From Planctomycetaceae bacterium (lineage in GTDB: Bacteria > Planctomycetota > Planctomycetia > Planctomycetales > Planctomycetaceae), in contig JAIXZD010000374.1 of assembly GCA_027489895.1 (NCBI GenBank), forward strand, positions 1 to 33,051: a stretch of DNA of 33,051 nucleotides, written 5' to 3'. How positions within the stretch are numbered: the stretch's first letter is position 1; each line of letters starts with the position of its first letter. The notes beneath the pieces are model-generated. The model did no database searches, was not told the DNA's origin, and worked only from the letters and a program-made list of their open reading frames with translations. Shown one piece after another: positions 1-7,707 of the stretch. Made by a program: the position numbers and the translations under genes.

Positions 1-1
1 A

Positions 2-574
2 CCCAGTCACACAAGCACCAGCGCTGCGGGCCTTCGCATCGACGGACCGGAATCGCTGACAGGCCCCCACTGGCTCGCCCGGCGCGCGTCGGGTCTCGAT
101 TCAAAGTCGACGGAGTCCGCCGGATCAGAACCAAAAGAGTCCGCTGCGCCCGATGTTCTGCCGCTCATTACCGCGCGTCAGCAGGCCGCCCAACCCGGAT
201 ACCGCCTCGAGCGATGCACGGAAGGCTGGCCAGACCCGTCCCAGTCACAGGGCAACGCAGGGCAGGGGGGAGGAATGCTCCCGCAACCAGGCGAGCACAC
301 CCCCGGCGAATCGATCTCGGGGTCGCTTGTCGTGCGGTTCGCCGCTCATCAGAAGCAGCAGGTGGTCCACATCCCCTTTTGGCCACCGTTTGCATCCGCC
401 CCGGCCTTCGAGTGCGAAGCAGAGGGGGACGCCGAGGTGCGACTGGCCACCCATGTCTTCCCGTACGGCGTCCGCATCGAGCTGAAACGCACCAGCGACG
501 CGACGCGCCCAGAAACCGTCTCGCTCGCCTTCCACGGCGAACAACCCGCCGCCGCGCACCGCTCCGCCGCCTGA
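2..574 (+). CDS. Hypothetical protein, C-terminal part (5' end outside window)
   Basis: The frame is open from the window edge to a TGA at 572-574, so this is the 3' part (about 190 residues) of a longer gene. The first roughly 90 residues are polar and rich in Ser, Ala, Pro and Gly, like a linker. The last roughly 95 look like a small beta-rich domain, with alternating hydrophobic stretches such as SGSLVVRFA and QVVHIPFWPPF, and end in an Ala/His-rich tail. An internal ATG at 275 has GGGGGGAGGA just upstream and could in principle start a 99-residue protein. The open frame running through it makes a truncated longer gene more likely. No family was recognised. The next feature downstream is a pair of palindromic repeats. 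Confidence 0.55.
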   Translation, partial: PSHTSTSAAGLRIDGPESLTGPHWLARRASGLDSKSTESAGSEPKESAAPDVLPLITARQQAAQPGYRLERCTEGWPDPSQSQGNAGQGGGMLPQPGEHTPGESISGSLVVRFAAHQKQQVVHIPFWPPFASAPAFECEAEGDAEVRLATHVFPYGVRIELKRTSDATRPETVSLAFHGEQPAAAHRSAA

Positions 575-592
575 CGCGCCCTCGCTAGTCCC

Positions 593-709
593 GTAGCGGA
601 AGCCGTGAGGCTTCCCCAGACGCGCGCCAACAGCACTGGCGTTCCAACAGGTGCCAACACTGCCCCCAGCCAGTCCTGGTAGCGGAAGCCGTCAGGCTTC
701 CCCAGACGC
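593..709. repeat. Two direct copies of a GTAGCGGAA-type hairpin repeat
   Basis: Copies at 593-623 and 679-709 are identical except at the third loop base. Each has the flank GTAGC, a 7-bp stem GGAAGCC/GGCTTCC, a 4-base loop (GTGA or GTCA) and the shared trailer CCAGACGC. Variants with other stems occur at 7708-7731 and 31694-31717. The pair sits between the partial first gene and the 3' end of the HemP-like gene, which converge here, so a role in transcript ends is possible. Confidence 0.8.
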
Positions 710-751
710 CCGACAACAGCACCAGCACCCCCAGCAAACCGTCCCCGCCGG

Positions 752-1015
752 TTACTTATAGAGGATCAGCTTGCCATTCTGCGTGACGCGCAGGCGATAA
801 ATCGCCCCGTCATGATCGATATGCAGCTCCTGATCGCCCAGCAGCAGATCCCGGCTGAACACCACCCGGGCCGGTGGAGCAGGGTGCTGCTCGACAACTC
901 CGGTGACCGGGTTCACTTTTGAAGAAGGCGCCTCGGTAGGGACGGCTGCTGCCGGACCGAGTTCTGGCCGTGGTGCCCCCCCCGGCAGTGGGTCATTGAT
1001 GACATCTGGTCTCAT
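752..1015 (-). CDS. hemP: HemP/HmuP-like hemin uptake protein
   Basis: Small protein of 87 residues from the ATG at 1015. The C-terminal 40 residues carry the HemP family signature: SRDLLLGDQELHIDHDG, then YRLRVTQNGKLILYK at the very end. The N-terminal half is Pro/Ala-rich and probably disordered. HemP/HmuP proteins accompany heme or siderophore uptake genes and are iron-regulated; their biochemical role is poorly defined. No transporter is visible here. The start is uncertain: a TTG at 1030 has a better Shine-Dalgarno (GGGAGG, nine bases upstream) and would add five residues. A near-consensus promoter with a Fur-like palindrome lies about 160 bases upstream, which fits iron control. Confidence 0.82.
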   Translation of the reverse strand: MRPDVINDPLPGGAPRPELGPAAAVPTEAPSSKVNPVTGVVEQHPAPPARVVFSRDLLLGDQELHIDHDGAIYRLRVTQNGKLILYK

Positions 1016-1086
1016 ATCAACTCGTAGCAAAAGAAGCAACCTCCCGAGCCATCCAGCGGGGCATCTGCCCAGTGTTGTCGAAAAGC

Positions 1087-1137
1087 GGTGTCAGCAACAC
1101 CATAAATCCACGGGATTTACGAAATCGGCCTGACACC
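1087..1137 (-). other. Nested inverted repeat in the predicted hemP leader
   Basis: The outer arms GGTGTCAG (1087-1094) and CTGACACC (1130-1137) are perfectly complementary. Between them lies a second perfect hairpin, TAAATCC/GGATTTA, with a 3-base loop (1103-1119). The element lies between the predicted hemP start site (about 1165) and its start codon, so it would be transcribed as a stem within a stem. No U-tract follows, so it does not look like a simple intrinsic terminator. A regulatory leader or an isolated palindromic repeat are both possible. Confidence 0.5.
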
Positions 1138-1171
1138 CCTTGACGATCCTTGGCTCGCTCAACAGAATGGG

Positions 1172-1200
1172 ATTGTACTGAGATTGAATCTCAGTGTCAA
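1172..1200 (-). promoter_or_regulatory. hemP promoter with Fur-box-like operator in its spacer
   Basis: On the minus strand, a perfect -35 TTGACA (1200-1195) is separated by exactly 17 bases from a -10 TACAAT (1177-1172). The spacer is almost entirely a perfect 9-1-9 palindrome at 1177-1195, ACTGAGATT-G-AATCTCAGT on the plus strand. Its core TGAGATTnAATCTCA resembles the 7-1-7 Fur box form. An iron-bound Fur-type repressor placed here would block RNA polymerase. The link to an iron/heme gene is inferred from the downstream HemP-like gene. The predicted start site is near 1165. Confidence 0.72.
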
Positions 1201-1317
1201 TTGAGGCAGCGGCCAGCCATTCGCCAGCATCTCCCGCCTCTCCGGTCGACTCCGCCTTCCACTTCGGACGCGGGACTCGTCGCCGGATTCTTCCCCCTCT
1301 CCTGGAGTGCTGGCCCG

Positions 1318-2277
1318 ATGTTCTTTCGCTCAACCCCTTTCACCCCCGTCCCCCCTCATGGCCCGTCGTTGCTCCGGTCTCCCGGGCGACGCACCGGCTT
1401 CACGCTGATTGAGCTGCTCGTTGTGATCGCCATCATCGCGATCCTCGTCTCCCTGCTCCTCCCCGCCGTCCAGCAGGCCCGCGAAGCCGCCCGCCGGACC
1501 CAGTGCCGCAACAATCTCAAGCAGATGGGGCTGGCCGTCCACAACTATCACGACGTCCACAACCGCCTCCCCATGAACGACCCCAACGGCACCCTCACCA
1601 GTGTCTCCACGTTCACCATCATCCTGCCCCACATCGACCAGGCCAACGCCTTCCAGCTCTACGACTTCACCAAAAGCAATTCGGCTCTGGCCAACGCCGC
1701 CGTGGTGGGGCAGTCCATCCCCACCTACCTCTGCCCCTCCGCTCCCATCCGCCGCCCCGTACCCATCTCGGGCTGCGATTTCACGCCCGGGGTCTCCGTC
1801 GCCCGAGCCGCCGGGACCTACGCCGCCTCGAGCGGATCGGGCGATCCCTGGGGGCCCACCCCCACCGCGACACCGCCAGTCCCGGCCAATAACGGCGCCA
1901 TCACCAACGGGAAAAGCGGCGCGATCTCCTTCCGCGATCTGACCGATGGCCTCTCTAACACCCTCGTGATCGGCGAGTCCTCCTGGAGCCTTCCCGACTA
2001 CCTGTTCACCTCGGGGCCCTGTGCCGGTCAGCAGCGCTGGGGATTCACCCACTGGGCCTCCCCATACCCCACCGCCACCCATCACACCACCCTCGGCACC
2101 TTCAACCCAAAAATCGGCGGAAGTGCCGCGATCAGTAACTTTCGCAGCGAGCACGTCGGGGGCGTCCAGTTCGTCTTCGGTGACGGAGCCGTCCGCTTCC
2201 TGACCGAGAACATCGACAAGCTGCTGCTCGACGGACTGGCCACTCGGGCCGGCGGAGAACTGCTCGGCGAGTTTTAG
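1318..2277 (+). CDS. DUF1559 domain protein (planctomycete pseudo-pilin)
   Basis: 319 residues from the ATG at 1318, chosen because GGAG lies 11 bases upstream; the frame is open further 5' but without family features. A type IV prepilin-like leader is clear: [20 protein letters not shown] at about residues 27-46, with Gly27-Phe28 as the cleavage position and Glu32 as the conserved +5 Glu. It is followed by [20 protein letters not shown], typical of DUF1559. The C-terminus has the hallmark H-X9-DG motif with His279 and Asp289-Gly290. These proteins form very large paralogous families in Planctomycetes, probably surface or secretion-related pseudo-pilins; the precise role is unknown. A lipoprotein gene follows, as is usual for this family. 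The divergent hemP promoter lies just upstream. Confidence 0.93.
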   Translation: MFFRSTPFTPVPPHGPSLLRSPGRRTGFTLIELLVVIAIIAILVSLLLPAVQQAREAARRTQCRNNLKQMGLAVHNYHDVHNRLPMNDPNGTLTSVSTFTIILPHIDQANAFQLYDFTKSNSALANAAVVGQSIPTYLCPSAPIRRPVPISGCDFTPGVSVARAAGTYAASSGSGDPWGPTPTATPPVPANNGAITNGKSGAISFRDLTDGLSNTLVIGESSWSLPDYLFTSGPCAGQQRWGFTHWASPYPTATHHTTLGTFNPKIGGSAAISNFRSEHVGGVQFVFGDGAVRFLTENIDKLLLDGLATRAGGELLGEF

Positions 2278-2310
2278 CGTCGTGATTCAGACAAACGGGA
2301 CCTGTCGATT

Positions 2311-2342
2311 GGGTGCCACTGCTGGCTTGCCGAGCAGTGGAC
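2311..2342 (+). repeat. RAYT-family REP hairpin
   Basis: The sequence GGGTGCCACTGCTGGCTTGC followed by CGAGCAGTGG matches the repeat that flanks the RAYT gene at 31.9 kb. The arms CCACTGCT and AGCAGTGG (2316-2340) pair over 8 bp; one substitution breaks the longer stem seen in the RAYT-flanking copies. It lies 34 bases after the DUF1559 stop codon, where it could act as a 3'-end hairpin. Confidence 0.8.
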
Positions 2343-2442
2343 CTGCCCGCAGACGTTGGCATGTCGCAGACCTGCTTCGGACAACGCCCGATCAATTCGC
2401 CCGAGAACGTCGCCAACCTCTCGTCTCCCATCGCTCTCACCA

Positions 2443-2468
2443 GGAGCCGGAAGCGTGAGCGCCCGGCG
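2443..2468 (+). repeat. GAGCCGGAAGCG interspersed repeat
   Basis: GGAGCCGGAAGCGTGAGCGC continues with CCGGCG. The ends CCGG/CCGG can pair around an inner GCGTGAGC. Two related copies lie at 11975-12003 and 12875-12904. This type of repeat is common between planctomycete genes. Confidence 0.65.
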
Positions 2469-2523
2469 TTTCCGTTCGACCCGCCGGTCATCAACGCCGT
2501 TCGCAATCGAGGAGCTCAAGGAC

Positions 2524-2671
2524 TGTGCCATGCTTGCACCGTTTCGGGGCAAGCATGCCAACCATGGCACGTCGCGGCCTTCACCAAGACGACCCATTTC
2601 CCCGCATTCGACAACGAACCGAGCCGAGAACCACTCGCACCCTCGCCCCGCAAAGCCAGTGCAAGCATGGC
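2524..2671. repeat. BIME-like module, copy A (two inverted CATGCTTGC hairpins)
   Basis: The left unit has a perfect 9-bp stem CATGCTTGC (2529-2537) / GCAAGCATG (2549-2557). The right end (about 2642-2671) is the same unit in inverse orientation, ending GTGCAAGCATGGC. A diverged spacer of about 80 bases separates them. A second copy of the whole module is at 22018-22167. Translated frames across it are artefacts. Confidence 0.78.
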
Positions 2672-2726
2672 CCCCAACGGCATCTGCCCCAACCAAACAT
2701 TACCTGGCGACTAGAAAGCACTCTCC

Positions 2727-3197
2727 GTGAGACACCCATTCCCCCTCCAAATCACCACGCTCGCCTGTCTACTCGCCCTCTCGGCCGGTTGTACCCGCAG
2801 CGACCCCGACCGCGTCGCCGTGTCCGGGCAGGTCCAGGTGGAAGGCACACCCCTGGCGCGCGGGACGGTCCAGTTCATTCCCGATTCCGGCACCCCCGGC
2901 CCCGCTGTCGTGGCCGAGGTCGTCGCGGGACGGTTCAACGTCCCCCGGTCCCAAGGCCCAATCACCGGTGACTACCAGGTTCAGGTCTACGCCGCCCCGA
3001 ATGTCGAGTTCGATGTCACCGACGACCTCGCCTACGCCGCCGCCCAAGCCAAAACCCATCAGCCCATTGACCTCACCGCCAGGACGCTGCGTTTCCCCGT
3101 CGAGGCCGACTCGAAACTGCTTCTGGTAAAATCAGAACCCGACCTGGCTTTCCACGTCGTCACCGCCACCCGTTCGAGATCCGGAAACTCTCGCTAG
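2727..3197 (+). CDS. Small lipoprotein with transthyretin-like fold
   Basis: 156 residues from a GTG start at 2727; no strong Shine-Dalgarno. The N-terminus is a lipoprotein signal with lipobox LSAG-Cys at about residue 22. The mature protein begins with a short charged linker and then VSGQVQVEGTPLARGTVQFI, the pattern of the carboxypeptidase-regulatory/transthyretin-like domain common in planctomycete lipoproteins. The rest is beta-rich (FNVPRSQGPITGDYQVQVYA), and the last 15 residues are Arg/Ser-rich. Such genes very often follow DUF1559 genes, and the two probably act together at the cell envelope. The exact function is unknown. The next gene starts 68 bases downstream on the same strand. 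Confidence 0.85.
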   Translation: MRHPFPLQITTLACLLALSAGCTRSDPDRVAVSGQVQVEGTPLARGTVQFIPDSGTPGPAVVAEVVAGRFNVPRSQGPITGDYQVQVYAAPNVEFDVTDDLAYAAAQAKTHQPIDLTARTLRFPVEADSKLLLVKSEPDLAFHVVTATRSRSGNSR

Positions 3198-3265
3198 CGC
3201 CTGATCCCGTTCACCCTGCTCACCTCTCCAACCACCGATTCCCCTTCCAGCGAAAGCTTCTCACA

Positions 3266-4882
3266 ATGTTTTCACGCCTGTCCAAACTCCTCGTGGCCAC
3301 GCTCTTGCTCAGCCTGACCGCCCCGGCCCACTGTTTCGCACATTTCCTCTGGCTCACCCCCGTCCCCACCCGGCCTGGAACGGTCGAAATTCACTTCAGC
3401 GAAGACGCCTCCGAACCCGAACCAAAGTTCCTCGACCGGCTCGCCGACCTCAAAGCCGTCTGGCACAAAGACTCCCAGACCGCCCAGCCGCTGGAACTGA
3501 AGAAGACGGATCGCGCTCTCGAAGCCGTCGCCTCAGAACCGACCGGCTGCGTCGTCACCACCCACACCTGGGGCGTGCTCGACAAAAACGGCGCCAAGTA
3601 CAAGCTCGTCTACCACGGCAAGGCCCTCCTCGGGGGAGACCCCGCCCGCTGGAGCCAGAACCCCATCGCGACCCAGCGGCTGGACCTCGTTCCCGCCTGG
3701 ACCAAGTCCCAACCCGCCATCGTCGCCTATTGGGATGGTAAGCCCCTTGCCAACGCCGAAGTCACCGTTGACCTTTTCACCGGCGATCCGGTGAAGGGCA
3801 CTACCTCGGCCGAAGGCCGCTTCGAGTTCCCCAGCGTCACCGGCGTTTCGTCCGTGCGAGTTAAGCAGACCGAACCGCTTCCAGGGGAAGAGGGCGGCAA
3901 GGCGTTCACCGAAGTCCGCCACTACGCTTCGCTGGTCTTCGCGCTGCCCGAAGCGGTGGCCGATCATTCGCTCGCCCTGCCCGAATTGCCCCAGGCCCTC
4001 ACCAGCTTCGGTGCGGCCGTCGTGGGAAAAACCGTCTATGTGGCGGGCGGACACTTGGGCGAATCGCACGAATACAACCGCGAAGACCAGTCGGACGACC
4101 TGTGGGCACTCGATACCGCCGGGGATCGAACCTGGAAGTCGATCGCCAAGACACACCGATTGCAGGGCCTCGCCATGGTCGCGCACGGCGGCAAGCTCTA
4201 TCGCGTGGGCGGGTTTGAAGCCCGCAACACACCCGACCAGCCCAAGGACATGCACTCGCTGCCGCTGGTGGCGCGGTTCGACCCGTCGACAAATCAATGG
4301 ACCGACCTCACCCCGCTGCCCGAAGGCCGGTCGTCTCTCGACGCGGCGGTTGTGGGTGACGAGCTGTTTGTTGTGGGTGGCTGGAAGATGAGCGGCAAAG
4401 ACCGCCAGTCGCAGTGGCACGACACAGTCTGGAAGGCGAATCTCACGCAGGAGCCGCTCGTCTGGCAGGCCGTCCCGAACCCCGGCTTCCAGCGGCGGGC
4501 GATCGCCGCGGCCGCCTATCGAGGCAAGCTCTACGTCATCGGCGGCATGTCGAGCGACAACAAGGTGACGCAGGCCGTGAGCGTGTTCGATCCTCAGGCC
4601 AACACCTGGAGCGAAGGCCCCCAACTGACCGGCGATACGATGGAAGCATTCGGAGCGAGCGCCTTCGCCCAGGGCGACCACCTCTACGTGACGGGCGTCA
4701 AGGGTCGCATCCTGCGACTGTCGGACAACGGCCAGGCGTGGGATGAAGTCGGCCGGATGGAGAAGGGGCGGTTCTTCCACAGGCTGCTCCCCCTGGGCGA
4801 CGACCGCCTGATCATCGTCGGCGGCTCCAGCCGCTCCGGCCGAATCCTCTCGCTGGAGCTGCTCCGCGTCGCCGCGAAATGA
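3266..4882 (+). CDS. Exported DUF4198-like / Kelch-repeat fusion protein
   Basis: 538 residues from the ATG at 3266. A Sec signal peptide covers about residues 1-25 (LLVATLLLSLTAPAHC then FAHFLWLTP). Residues about 25-235 resemble DUF4198, a periplasmic family seen near metal transporters: HFLWL near the mature N-terminus and a carboxypeptidase-regulatory-like stretch at about 150-200 (DGKPLANAEVTVDLF). Residues about 245-535 form a Kelch-type beta-propeller, with repeated blade motifs such as VYVAGG, LYRVGG, LFVVGG, LYVIGG and LIIVGG. The combination suggests a secreted binding protein. Metal binding is only an inference from the DUF4198 part. It probably belongs to the same cluster as the DUF1559 and lipoprotein genes. 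Confidence 0.82.
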   Translation: MFSRLSKLLVATLLLSLTAPAHCFAHFLWLTPVPTRPGTVEIHFSEDASEPEPKFLDRLADLKAVWHKDSQTAQPLELKKTDRALEAVASEPTGCVVTTHTWGVLDKNGAKYKLVYHGKALLGGDPARWSQNPIATQRLDLVPAWTKSQPAIVAYWDGKPLANAEVTVDLFTGDPVKGTTSAEGRFEFPSVTGVSSVRVKQTEPLPGEEGGKAFTEVRHYASLVFALPEAVADHSLALPELPQALTSFGAAVVGKTVYVAGGHLGESHEYNREDQSDDLWALDTAGDRTWKSIAKTHRLQGLAMVAHGGKLYRVGGFEARNTPDQPKDMHSLPLVARFDPSTNQWTDLTPLPEGRSSLDAAVVGDELFVVGGWKMSGKDRQSQWHDTVWKANLTQEPLVWQAVPNPGFQRRAIAAAAYRGKLYVIGGMSSDNKVTQAVSVFDPQANTWSEGPQLTGDTMEAFGASAFAQGDHLYVTGVKGRILRLSDNGQAWDEVGRMEKGRFFHRLLPLGDDRLIIVGGSSRSGRILSLELLRVAAK

Positions 4883-5031
4883 AGCCAGGAGACACAGGGC
4901 AACCTGTCCCGCCATCCAGCGAGTTCACTTGATGTTGCGTATGATTCTTGCCACGTCATAGACTGAATTGAGCATGTGTCTGCGATCGAGTCGCAACGCC
5001 ATGTTTGATGAAGACCTGCGGAGTGGTCGAA

Positions 5032-5457
5032 ATGAGTGCGACAGCCATTGAGCTGAACGGGACGGGTTGGGGCAAGAACGAAGATCAGGCAAAGTACGCT
5101 CAGATCTCCGCCCATCGCCCCGACAGGAATGCCGCGATTCATCGCGATGACGGGTGGATCGAGTTCCTCGCCCTGCTTCGCGACTGGTCAGCCGCTCCGG
5201 AATCGATTCCGCTGGAAGAGGGCGACGAACCCGTTCATCATGACGTGGCGAAGCGCGCGTTCGAGCATGCCTTCGCGCTCTATCACGATGGAAAGCCCGC
5301 TCCGACGATGGTCGTTCCCTCTTCCGATGGGGCAATCGTGCTCGAACGTCACATCACCCATGCCGACAGTGGGACCACGACATTTGAGCACTGGTCCCTT
5401 CGTTACACGCCGGATCGGATGGAGTTCGAGGTCGTGAAAGGCGCCATTCCGGCGTGA
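5032..5457 (+). CDS. Conserved hypothetical protein, first of an overlapping pair
   Basis: 141 residues from the ATG at 5032, chosen because GGAG lies eight bases upstream; the frame is open a little further 5', with an ATG at 5008. No signal peptide or membrane segment. The protein is acidic and soluble, with stretches such as ELNGTGWGKNEDQAKYAQIS and the C-terminal TTTFEHWSLRYTPDRMEFEV. No family was recognised. Its TGA overlaps the GTG start of the next gene by four bases, implying translational coupling and a shared function. Base composition of the pair is more balanced than the C-rich flanks, which may reflect accessory origin. Confidence 0.7.
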   Translation: MSATAIELNGTGWGKNEDQAKYAQISAHRPDRNAAIHRDDGWIEFLALLRDWSAAPESIPLEEGDEPVHHDVAKRAFEHAFALYHDGKPAPTMVVPSSDGAIVLERHITHADSGTTTFEHWSLRYTPDRMEFEVVKGAIPA

Positions 5458-5906
5458 ACCACGAACGCCGAATGATGTCCGAAGACCCGCTGAGTCCCGA
5501 TCAGAATCGCCCTGAACAAATCAGCCGCGAACCGGTTGATTCCGTTGCCGATGACGAAGTCCTTTACCGGCGTGTTCCGTTGGCTCATTTCCCAACGGGG
5601 CGGATTGCAGCCGAGCACTTCAAACCCCACAAGACGAGAGATCAGGACGGATTGTCGCTGACGCGCGCCAAATGGGAATCCGCCGAACAGTTGCTCAGTC
5701 GAACCGACAAGCCGGGGGCGGGCGTGTTTGCCGTGACCGCCCGAGAGTTGAGGGCAATCGACCTGACAATCGTTCCATCGCCCAGGCCGGACGAACCGGG
5801 CAACTGCCACATCCCGGAGTTCTGCTCATCTCGTCGCGACGAAGACTTTGTGCTTCTCAGACGGCATCTGCTCGTGGAGCTGTTCACGAGAAATCGTGTT
5901 CTTTAA
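5454..5906 (+). CDS. Conserved hypothetical protein, second of an overlapping pair
   Basis: 150 residues if translation starts at the GTG at 5454, which overlaps the upstream stop codon. An ATG at 5472 would remove six residues. The centre DDEVLYRRVPLAHF, then TGRIAAEHFKPHK and DGLSLTRAKW, followed by GVFAVTARELRAIDLTIVPS and a final CHIPEF, resembles small uncharacterised proteins seen in accessory regions that recognise no obvious ligand. It is soluble, with no signal. Function is not assigned. The paired arrangement with a 4-base overlap is reminiscent of two-gene accessory modules, but I see no toxin or antitoxin motif. It converges on gpsA, 64 bases away. Confidence 0.68.
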   Translation: MNHERRMMSEDPLSPDQNRPEQISREPVDSVADDEVLYRRVPLAHFPTGRIAAEHFKPHKTRDQDGLSLTRAKWESAEQLLSRTDKPGAGVFAVTARELRAIDLTIVPSPRPDEPGNCHIPEFCSSRRDEDFVLLRRHLLVELFTRNRVL

Positions 5907-5970
5907 TCGTGTGACAGAGAGAGACGCTGACGAACACGACTCCCTCACGAGGGGTGGAACTCTTCCCCCC

Positions 5971-6984
5971 TCAAATCGTAATCGTCAGCGATTCCTCCCG
6001 CGGCGCGCGGGTCATCAGCCGTGTGGTCGCCTCGATGGGCGACACCCCCTGAAACAGAATCTGGTGAACCGCCTCGACAATCGGCATCTCCAGCCGACGT
6101 TCCACCACCAGTTCCTGCACGCTCCGGCAGGTCGTCACTCCCTCGGCCACCCCGGGAATCGTGCCCAGCGCCTCCGCCAGCGACAGCCCCCGCCCGATTC
6201 CTATCCCCACCTTGCGATTACGGCCAAACGGGCTGAAGCAGGTCGTCATCAGGTCGCCAATCCCCGCCAGCCCCAGAAACGTTCCCGGGTTCGCCCCAAA
6301 CTCCGCCCCGAACCGCGCCATCTCCACGCAGGCGCGAGAGAGCAGGGCCGCCTTCGCGTTGTCGCCAAACCCCAGCCCATCGCTCACCCCTGCCGCGATC
6401 GCCACGACATTCTTGAGCGCCCCGGCCAGTTCCACCCCCACCAGGTCCCGGCTCGTATAGACCCGATACCGACTCGTCCGAAACAACTGCGCGGCCGCCT
6501 CGCACGCCGACCGGTCATCTCCCGCGGCCACCACGCTCGTCGGGAACTGCTTCGCCATCTCCTCGGCATGACACGGTCCACACACCGCCACCACCGGCCG
6601 CGGCCCCAGCAGCTCCCGCAAAATCTCGCTCGGTCGCAGGTGCGTCCCGACCTCAATCCCCTTGATCACGCTGATCACCGGCGTCCCCGGTGCAACATGC
6701 CCCGCCAGCGGCGCCAGCGTCTGCCGGAGAAAGGCCGTGGGAATCGCCACAACCAGCCAGTCCGCGCCCTCCAGCGCCGCAAGGCCCTCGGCCGTCACCG
6801 CGAGTGCCTCAGGCAGCGGAACGCCGGGCAGATACCGGGTATTGACGCGGTCGGCATTCAGGACCTGGGCATCCGCGTCCGTCCGGACCCACAGCGTGAC
6901 CTCGACCTCCGGCTGACCCGCGAGCAACAGCGCACAGGCCGTCCCCATCGCGCCGCCGCCCAGCACCGTCACGCGTCGCCCCAT
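5971..6984 (-). CDS. gpsA: Glycerol-3-phosphate dehydrogenase [NAD(P)+]
   Basis: 337 residues, the usual length. It reduces dihydroxyacetone phosphate to sn-glycerol 3-phosphate in the cytoplasm, supplying the phospholipid backbone. The start ATG at 6984 is followed at once by the Rossmann motif VTVLGGGAMGTACA (residues 6-19), and GGAGG lies upstream. Conserved features are the VISVIKGIE segment with Lys108, the GPCHAEE segment, GALKNVVAIAAG with catalytic Lys191, and GLAGIGDLMTTC followed by SPFGRNRKVG. The frame stays open for 117 codons upstream, but that extension lies outside the family and is not coding-like. A divergent small gene starts 380 bases away. Confidence 0.96.
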   Translation of the reverse strand: MGRRVTVLGGGAMGTACALLLAGQPEVEVTLWVRTDADAQVLNADRVNTRYLPGVPLPEALAVTAEGLAALEGADWLVVAIPTAFLRQTLAPLAGHVAPGTPVISVIKGIEVGTHLRPSEILRELLGPRPVVAVCGPCHAEEMAKQFPTSVVAAGDDRSACEAAAQLFRTSRYRVYTSRDLVGVELAGALKNVVAIAAGVSDGLGFGDNAKAALLSRACVEMARFGAEFGANPGTFLGLAGIGDLMTTCFSPFGRNRKVGIGIGRGLSLAEALGTIPGVAEGVTTCRSVQELVVERRLEMPIVEAVHQILFQGVSPIEATTRLMTRAPREESLTITI

Positions 6985-7364
6985 CGCCCTGCCATCCTCC
7001 ACGCACCAGCAATTGCCCCCCCGTCCCGATCTGCCCACAGTAACGCCTTTAGGGCCAGACCCGAAGCCCCTGCGGGAAAAACGCCACTCTGGCCGAAACG
7101 TGAGGATCGAACCGCGGAGATCAACAGGCCCGGATCGCTCCTTCGCCCCCGCGGACACCTTCACGCTCGCTACAGCCGTCATGGGCGGCGCATTCAACCA
7201 GCCAGAGTGGAACTCGCTCAGGAACCACACCCGCTCAACTTGCCGACCCGTCAGACCTGACCAACGTTTGAGAGATGGCCCGTCGATCTGGTTCGAAGGG
7301 CGAGGTGTCCCGTCGGAGAGCAGACTCGTCTGCACCGCCGAACGAACTCACCGAGAAAGCAATC
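6985..7364. other. Intergenic region of 380 bases between divergent genes
   Basis: Lies between gpsA (minus) and the 83-residue protein (plus), so both promoters should be here. I see no convincing -35/-10 pair, operator or repeat. Open frames crossing it are upstream extensions of the two genes. Confidence 0.5.
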
Positions 7365-7616
7365 ATGCAGGAACTTCTGGATCCACAGCTCGAAACCTCC
7401 ACCTCCTTCGTCGATCGACGTTCCGGTCAAGGTCGCAAAGACGGCGCCCTCGAACGCCGCCAGTTCCGTGACTCGCGGACCGCCCAGCGCCCGGAAGTGA
7501 CCGAGCTCGCCGAAGCGATCGACAACTACAAGCTGCTCCACCGGCGCCGGTTCATCACCTTCGAAGAGCTGTACGACGTCGTCGTCGAACTCGGCTACCG
7601 CCGCGACGCCCGCTAG
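7365..7616 (+). CDS. Small conserved planctomycete hypothetical protein
   Basis: 83 residues from the ATG at 7365, preceded by GAGAAAG at a suitable distance; an upstream in-frame extension to 7275 looks non-coding. The N-terminal half is highly charged (VDRRSGQGRKDGALERRQF). The C-terminal half is a predicted helical segment, ELAEAIDNYKLLHRRRFITF then EELYDVVVELGYRR, a pattern I associate with short planctomycete proteins of unknown function. No membrane segment. It could bind nucleic acid or a protein partner given its charge, but nothing shows this directly. Confidence 0.72.
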   Translation: MQELLDPQLETSTSFVDRRSGQGRKDGALERRQFRDSRTAQRPEVTELAEAIDNYKLLHRRRFITFEELYDVVVELGYRRDAR

Positions 7617-7707
7617 CGAACGCCTCCCGTCCACCCTGACGCACTATTGCGTCAGGGGCCGGTGCAGGGGCCGCCCAATCTGGCGCAAAAGCAATATCGC
7701 ACCCGTC

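Larger units (their letters stand above)
2278..2726. other. Intergenic region of 449 bases filled with repeats
   Basis: No credible gene. The open frames here are translations of repeats. In order it holds a RAYT-type REP hairpin (2311-2342), a GAGCCGGAAGCG repeat (2443-2468) and a two-armed BIME-like module (2524-2671). The remaining sequence shows no recognisable promoter for the downstream lipoprotein gene. Confidence 0.7.

Noticed and set aside
1091-1333. 80-codon minus-strand frame upstream of hemP
   Set aside because: It spans the predicted hemP promoter and operator and has no family features.
2313-2971. Several overlapping frames downstream of the DUF1559 gene
   Set aside because: They translate REP and BIME-like repeats; phrases such as CHACTVSGQACQ recur at 22 kb because the DNA repeat recurs.
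5907-5970. Intrinsic terminator between convergent genes
   Set aside because: CCCTC/GAGGG symmetry leaves only a 2-base loop, too short for a stable hairpin, and no clean T-run follows.
5848-7260. 470-codon plus-strand frame opposite gpsA
   Set aside because: Arg/Pro/His-rich shadow of a clear gpsA gene in a GC-rich genome.
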